A stretch of DNA of 9,279 nt. It comes from Clostridia bacterium. GTDB lineage: Bacteria > Bacillota > Clostridia > Oscillospirales > CAG-272. The notes under the pieces were generated by a model, which saw only the letters and a list, made by a program, of their open reading frames with translations, did not search any database and was not told the DNA's origin. Each line of letters opens with the position of its first letter. Positions within the stretch are counted from its first letter, which is position 1. A program made the translations under genes and the position numbers. The stretch is from NCBI GenBank assembly GCA_024404655.1, contig JAKSPR010000097.1:1-9279 (forward strand), in the 5' to 3' direction. Positions 5,862 to 9,279 of the stretch are shown piece after piece.

Positions 5862-7403
5862 TTAAGGAATTCTCGTATAGACCGTCTTTTCGGTACAGAT
5901 ACCGCCGCAGAGCATTTCCTGGAGAGTTCGATAACCCTCTTTGACAGCTCCGGGTTTTCCCTTGTCATCGGTGTAAACAATACCGAAATGTGCTTCGCCT
6001 TCCCAGTCATTGCCGGACTGGATGATATTCTCATCCATGAGTTCGTAAACAATGACAGCCTTCAGGCGAGAGGAATCATAGGCATTCATCTCGTTGAAGA
6101 ATGTTTTCAGCCAGTAAGCCTGTTCCTCTTCGAGATATTTGCCGGAGTTCGCAGGATAATTGAACTCACAGATCATGAAATCATAACCGGGATAGCGTTC
6201 TTCCATTTCGTGAAGAAAAGCGCTGTTATCCCATGTAGTCAGATCGTACAGGTCGATACCGATGATATCCCAGGAAATGCCGGCCTCGACGTACCAGTCA
6301 AGCATGGGGAAATGGCGGCTTCCGATGTTGATGACAAGTTTCGCATCCGGTGCTGCGGCACGGAAGGCTTCGACCGCAGCTTTTGTTTTTTCAACGCATT
6401 CCGGAATCCGTTCGGGATTATAGTATTCTTTGGTCATGCCGGTCCAGTTCGTGATATTGTAATAGGAACCGTCATCCATTTTTGAACACCAGATATCCGT
6501 CTCGTTGAAAATCTGGAAATAATCAACTTTACCGGCGAGATTTTCAGCAGCAAAGGTCATGCGCTGAGCAACCTCTTCCGTGGTACCGCCCAGATAGTCC
6601 ATGACCATCATGACCTGCATGCCATAGGAATGGCAGAGATCAATGACCCGGTTGATATAGGTCAGTGTTTCCGGCGTTGACGGGTTATAATTGATACGGT
6701 AGATTGTCGAACCCATCTCGGCTGCAAGCCGGATAATGGCCTCGGTGTTCTCTTCCGTATAGGGCATGTGACCCTTATTGTGGGCATTTACACCCCAGAG
6801 AATATCTTCTCTGAGACTGTTCTTTGGTTCAGAACCGTCTTCAAGCAGAAGCTTCTTATCACAGCTGTAATAATATGCACAGCCTTCATACAGTTCGGGT
6901 TTTTCCGTCTCTCCGTTCACCTGTACCGATGCAGCGCCGAACATATCAGCTTTGAATTTTTCCGCACAGTCAACGAGGGCATTGTCATCCACGCCCCACA
7001 GGATCACTTTGCCGTCGATCATACCGTAACCGCAGTATGCATTCTTTGCTTTACAGGCATCGGCAAAAACCGACGACTGCTCACGGTTGGTTTTACCGAT
7101 CAGAATTTCAGTCGGGGAGATGGAATCATCCCCTTCAATCCAGTCAGTCCCAACGACAACGTCCTGCCCTGCATATTCGGAAAAAGCTGAACGCAAGTCC
7201 ACGGAAATTCTGGTTTCCGATCCGTTTGCATAGTCGGACCGGATGATGGAATAACCGCCAAAATCTTGTGCTGTCATGATTACTGCTCCTTTGTTATCAG
7301 TGAGTTTATCGCTTTCAGTCTGTTCACCGCAGGAAGAAACGCCAAACATCACAGCAAACAGAAAAAGCAGAGTCAGCACTTTTCTGATAGGAAAGTACTT
7401 CAT
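5862..7403 (-). CDS. Clan GH-A glycoside-hydrolase-like lipoprotein
   Basis: A 513-residue lipoprotein. The signal peptide begins MKYFPIRKVLTLLFLF and the lipobox GVSSC places the acylated cysteine at residue 25. Residues about 40-180 form an alpha/beta domain with TEILIGKTNREQS, reminiscent of the N-terminal domain of GH67-type proteins. Residues about 200-500 form a TIM barrel: LWGVNAHNKGHMPYT start, YRINYNPS, then YFQIFNETD, where E301 (after N300) fits the clan GH-A acid/base, and MICEFNYP, where E413 fits the nucleophile. I cannot assign a GH family or substrate. The ATG at 7403 is preferred over an in-frame GTG at 7418 because the signal peptide begins there, although the ribosome binding site (GCAGG) is weak. 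It begins 41 bp after a solute-binding lipoprotein gene with no terminator between, so co-transcription is likely. Confidence 0.8.
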   Translation of the reverse strand: MKYFPIRKVLTLLFLFAVMFGVSSCGEQTESDKLTDNKGAVIMTAQDFGGYSIIRSDYANGSETRISVDLRSAFSEYAGQDVVVGTDWIEGDDSISPTEILIGKTNREQSSVFADACKAKNAYCGYGMIDGKVILWGVDDNALVDCAEKFKADMFGAASVQVNGETEKPELYEGCAYYYSCDKKLLLEDGSEPKNSLREDILWGVNAHNKGHMPYTEENTEAIIRLAAEMGSTIYRINYNPSTPETLTYINRVIDLCHSYGMQVMMVMDYLGGTTEEVAQRMTFAAENLAGKVDYFQIFNETDIWCSKMDDGSYYNITNWTGMTKEYYNPERIPECVEKTKAAVEAFRAAAPDAKLVINIGSRHFPMLDWYVEAGISWDIIGIDLYDLTTWDNSAFLHEMEERYPGYDFMICEFNYPANSGKYLEEEQAYWLKTFFNEMNAYDSSRLKAVIVYELMDENIIQSGNDWEGEAHFGIVYTDDKGKPGAVKEGYRTLQEMLCGGICTEKTVYTRIP

Positions 7404-7444
7404 AATACGAACCTGCACTTTTGTAATCGTCTGAATGAAATCAA

Positions 7445-8914
7445 TCAGTTGTCGCGGTAATACTGCAGAAGCTTGTCAAGATTCTTTTCATAGGACTTGA
7501 CGTTCTTGTTCCACTGGGACGTGAGATCGGTCTTCTCCAGCGCATAAGCCATCGTGCCGTTGACACCGCCGATAACGCCTGCATAAACGTAACCGAAATC
7601 GAAGTAGATACTGTCACGCACGATCTGCATCATTTCCTGAGAACTTTCATCACGCGCATATTTTGTCTGCAGTGCCTTGTCGAAGTATGCAGGAGTGACA
7701 AGCTTCCAGCTCTCATAGTTCATGCACTCAAGAGCGGTTCCTGCAAGTTCGGGATTCTGAATGGTGTTGGGAACGAACAGAATAGAGGTCGTATCAACGG
7801 TCTCCGTACGATAGGATTTCTGCGCTTCATCATATTTGGGCATGGGAACGACGCAGAAAGGAGCTTCCATATCACGCAGGATCGTGCAGGCACCGAAAAC
7901 GTCAAAGTAGAACAGAAGTCTGTTTTCCTTGAAGGTGTTTGCATCATTGATGCGGTTCCAGTAGGGGCTGTTGCAGGCTTCCATGACATCTTCATAGGCA
8001 GAGAGGAAACGGTCACCGAAAAGTGCAAGCTGAGGGAGATTGTCCTTGTCACGGGTAGTGTAGTCAATAGCAAAAGCATTGGTGAGCGCACGGATCGGCA
8101 TTTCATGCATACCGACACCGAACATATCTGCATCGGAAGTCATCGCACCGTCACCGTTTAAGTCACCATAGATGTTCTTTGCCATGCTCGTCATCATCTC
8201 AAAGGTCCATTTACCGTTTCTGACTGCATCGTAGAGCGCGTCTGCACTGTAGTCATACTGTTCAAGCAGCGTCTTATTGGCATAGCCGCAGAATGCATAT
8301 CTCAGCATAGAAGAACAGATATCGCCCATAGCGGTGTAGGTCTTGTCATTGATCGTGACGTTGTCGTTATAGCCGGCAACCCACCAGGGATTGGAAAAAT
8401 CAATATTGGGCAGAGACTTGATATCTACGTACAGATTCTGCTGGATGGTCACAGGCATATAGTTCATGTAGCCTGCGATCAGCTGGAACGCGTCATCGCC
8501 TGCCATGATCGTGGAGGTCACATACTTGACAAATGCGTCCTTATTTGCCCAGTCACCGGCAATATCGATGACATTGACGTCAATGTTCAGATTTTCTGAA
8601 ACAGCACGGTTACGTCGATAGACGGAGTAGTTGACGACGGCGCCGTTTTCAGATTGAGCATACATGTCATCCAGGTTTGTGGTACGGCACAGGATAGAAT
8701 AGGTCGCACCGCCAAAGCCGCCTTCGGGGATCTGCAGTGTCTCATAAATGGATGTGGTTACCTCTTCCGTTGCGGCAGGGACCGTCTCAGCTGGCTTGTT
8801 GTCGGGAGCAGCTGAATCATCGGGAGCTGCAGCGGTTTCGCCGCAGGAAATCAAAGAAGATGTTAGGAGAGATGCAGTCAGCACAAGGAGCAGTGCAGCA
8901 GGAGTTTTTTTCAT
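7445..8914 (-). CDS. Extracellular solute-binding lipoprotein (paralogue)
   Basis: A 489-residue lipoprotein. The signal peptide begins MKKTPAALLLVL, the lipobox LISC places the acylated cysteine at residue 24, and an Ala/Pro/Glu-rich spacer runs to about residue 55. It aligns along its length with the protein of 4194-5675: SNPWW (174-178), MGDICSSM, NGKWTFE, the EF-hand-like loop DLNGDGAMTSDAD (251-263), ILRDM plus VVPMPKYDE (about 345-363), and PAYFDKALQTKYARDESS near the end. The ATG at 8914 has AGAAAGGA 8 bases upstream; a longer frame to 8968 adds residues without a ribosome site and is rejected. It is first in an apparent operon with the glycoside-hydrolase-like gene, so it probably binds a sugar related to that enzyme's product. 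This is inference. Confidence 0.87.
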   Translation of the reverse strand: MKKTPAALLLVLTASLLTSSLISCGETAAAPDDSAAPDNKPAETVPAATEEVTTSIYETLQIPEGGFGGATYSILCRTTNLDDMYAQSENGAVVNYSVYRRNRAVSENLNIDVNVIDIAGDWANKDAFVKYVTSTIMAGDDAFQLIAGYMNYMPVTIQQNLYVDIKSLPNIDFSNPWWVAGYNDNVTINDKTYTAMGDICSSMLRYAFCGYANKTLLEQYDYSADALYDAVRNGKWTFEMMTSMAKNIYGDLNGDGAMTSDADMFGVGMHEMPIRALTNAFAIDYTTRDKDNLPQLALFGDRFLSAYEDVMEACNSPYWNRINDANTFKENRLLFYFDVFGACTILRDMEAPFCVVPMPKYDEAQKSYRTETVDTTSILFVPNTIQNPELAGTALECMNYESWKLVTPAYFDKALQTKYARDESSQEMMQIVRDSIYFDFGYVYAGVIGGVNGTMAYALEKTDLTSQWNKNVKSYEKNLDKLLQYYRDN

Positions 8915-8941
8915 ATCGGAATTCCTTTCTGATTTTTTAAC

Positions 8942-8950
8942 ATTATGACA
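8942..8950 (-). promoter_or_regulatory. Candidate extended -10 promoter
   Basis: On the minus strand TGTCATAAT (8950-8942) fits an extended -10 box (TGn plus CATAAT). No good -35 hexamer is found at 16-18 bp. The start would be near 8935, just before the ribosome binding site at 8923-8930, giving a very short leader. Tentative. Confidence 0.3.
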
Positions 8951-8979
8951 GAACACAGAAGTCAGCACTCATATCGTCG

Positions 8980-8992
8980 GAATCATTGATTC
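8980..8992. promoter_or_regulatory. 13-bp palindrome upstream of the solute-binding/hydrolase operon
   Basis: The arms GAATCA and TGATTC are perfectly symmetric around a single central T. It lies 66-78 bp before the start codon at 8914 and about 30 bp upstream of the candidate -10 box. This suits a dimeric repressor or activator, but no binding protein can be named and chance is possible. Confidence 0.3.
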
Positions 8993-9094
8993 GTGATTTT
9001 TTATAAACGCGAAAGGGTCATAACGGCATGCTGCAACCCTTCCGTGATCAGCAAAAGTATACTGCAGTGACTATTTTGCTCATGAACTGTTGGC

Positions 9095-9131
9095 AAAAAA
9101 CGAGCTGCTGTTCCGGTATCGGTTCAGCAGC
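9095..9131 (-). terminator. Rho-independent terminator of the gene at the right edge
   Basis: The arms GCTGCTG (9104-9110) and CAGCAGC (9125-9131) pair perfectly, with a further 3 bp inside after a 2x2 mismatch. On the minus strand the stem is followed by CG and six T (9100-9095). It lies about 60 bp after the stop codon at 9193. Confidence 0.85.
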
Positions 9132-9192
9132 CCTGAAAATATGTCAGAATCTCAAAGACCCCGTCACCACAACCGGAGCGAAACAGTCAGAA

Positions 9193-9279
9193 TCAGTGCT
9201 TCTTGGAAAGAACAACACCTGCAGCAATTGCCATAACAGCAGCAGCTGCAACGATGCCTGCGTCAGCAGTCTTGGGGGA
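9193..9279 (-). CDS. C-terminal end of a surface protein with sorting-signal-like tail (partial)
   Basis: The last 28 codons read S-PKTADAG, then a hydrophobic stretch IVAAAAVMAIAAGVVL, then the charged tail SKKH and a stop. Motif, hydrophobic helix and short basic tail in this order are the layout of cell-wall sorting signals processed by sortases, here in a PKTADAG form rather than classic LPxTG. The rest of the protein lies beyond the right edge, so its function is unknown. It is in the same orientation as the three lipoprotein genes but is separated from them by its own terminator. Confidence 0.7.
   Translation of the reverse strand, partial: SPKTADAGIVAAAAVMAIAAGVVLSKKH

Noticed and set aside
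5835..6485. Plus-strand open frame of 216 codons opposite the glycoside-hydrolase-like gene
   Set aside because: Antisense shadow of a gene with signal peptide and catalytic motifs; no ribosome binding site or family signature.
7401..7413. GGTTCGTATT just before the hydrolase start, identical to part of an operator half-site
   Set aside because: Only one half-site is present and nothing similar occurs 20 bp away; probably coincidence.
9013..9041. AAGGGT/ACCCTT hairpin between the last two minus-strand genes
   Set aside because: Only 6 bp with a 17-nt loop and no T tract; the stronger terminator at 9095-9131 explains this gap.

Overview
The window looks like chromosomal DNA of an anaerobic Gram-positive bacterium, most likely a gut-type Clostridia (Oscillospiraceae-like). 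The evidence is three lipobox-bearing lipoproteins, a C-terminal cell-wall sorting-type tail at the right edge, sigma-A-type promoters with TTGAcx/TATAAT boxes, A/G-rich ribosome binding sites and U-tailed hairpin terminators. The theme is carbohydrate sensing and use. No phage, transposon, CRISPR, tRNA or rRNA was seen.

Layout. Positions 1-353 hold a leftward promoter with an operator, perhaps the first codons of a leftward gene, and the terminator of the next gene. Positions 354-1217 (minus) encode a cupin/AraC-family regulator. Positions 1218-1483 are a compact divergent control region. Positions 1484-2818 (plus) encode a PHP-family metallohydrolase, and 2980-3876 (plus) a xylose-isomerase-like TIM-barrel sugar isomerase/epimerase with its own promoter. 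Positions 3873-4184 carry what looks like a remnant of a DUF4116-type repeat gene, followed by three strong hairpins between convergent genes. On the minus strand follow a solute-binding lipoprotein (4194-5675), a clan GH-A glycoside-hydrolase-like lipoprotein (5862-7403) and a second, paralogous solute-binding lipoprotein (7445-8914). The last two form an operon-like pair. The right edge holds the last 28 codons of a surface protein (9193-9279, minus) and its terminator.

The most notable structure is regulatory. A 64-bp element (58/64 identical) occurs on both sides of the AraC-family gene in opposite orientations (195-258 and 1229-1292). Each copy holds two 11-bp direct half-sites (AAAATWCGRAC) spaced exactly 20 bp, directly followed by a promoter TTGATT-N17-TACAAT that points away from the regulator gene. 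One copy faces the PHP gene and the other a gene off the left edge. In the right copy the regulator's own promoter (TTGACT-N18-TATAAT) runs face-to-face through the same DNA and its operator lies just past its start site. This suggests that the regulator activates two outward transcription units and represses itself.

Inferred working model: surface lipoproteins bind and trim a glycan, the PHP enzyme and the sugar isomerase act in the cytoplasm, and the AraC-type cupin protein senses a sugar. The substrate cannot be read from the sequence, and no transporter permease is present in the window.
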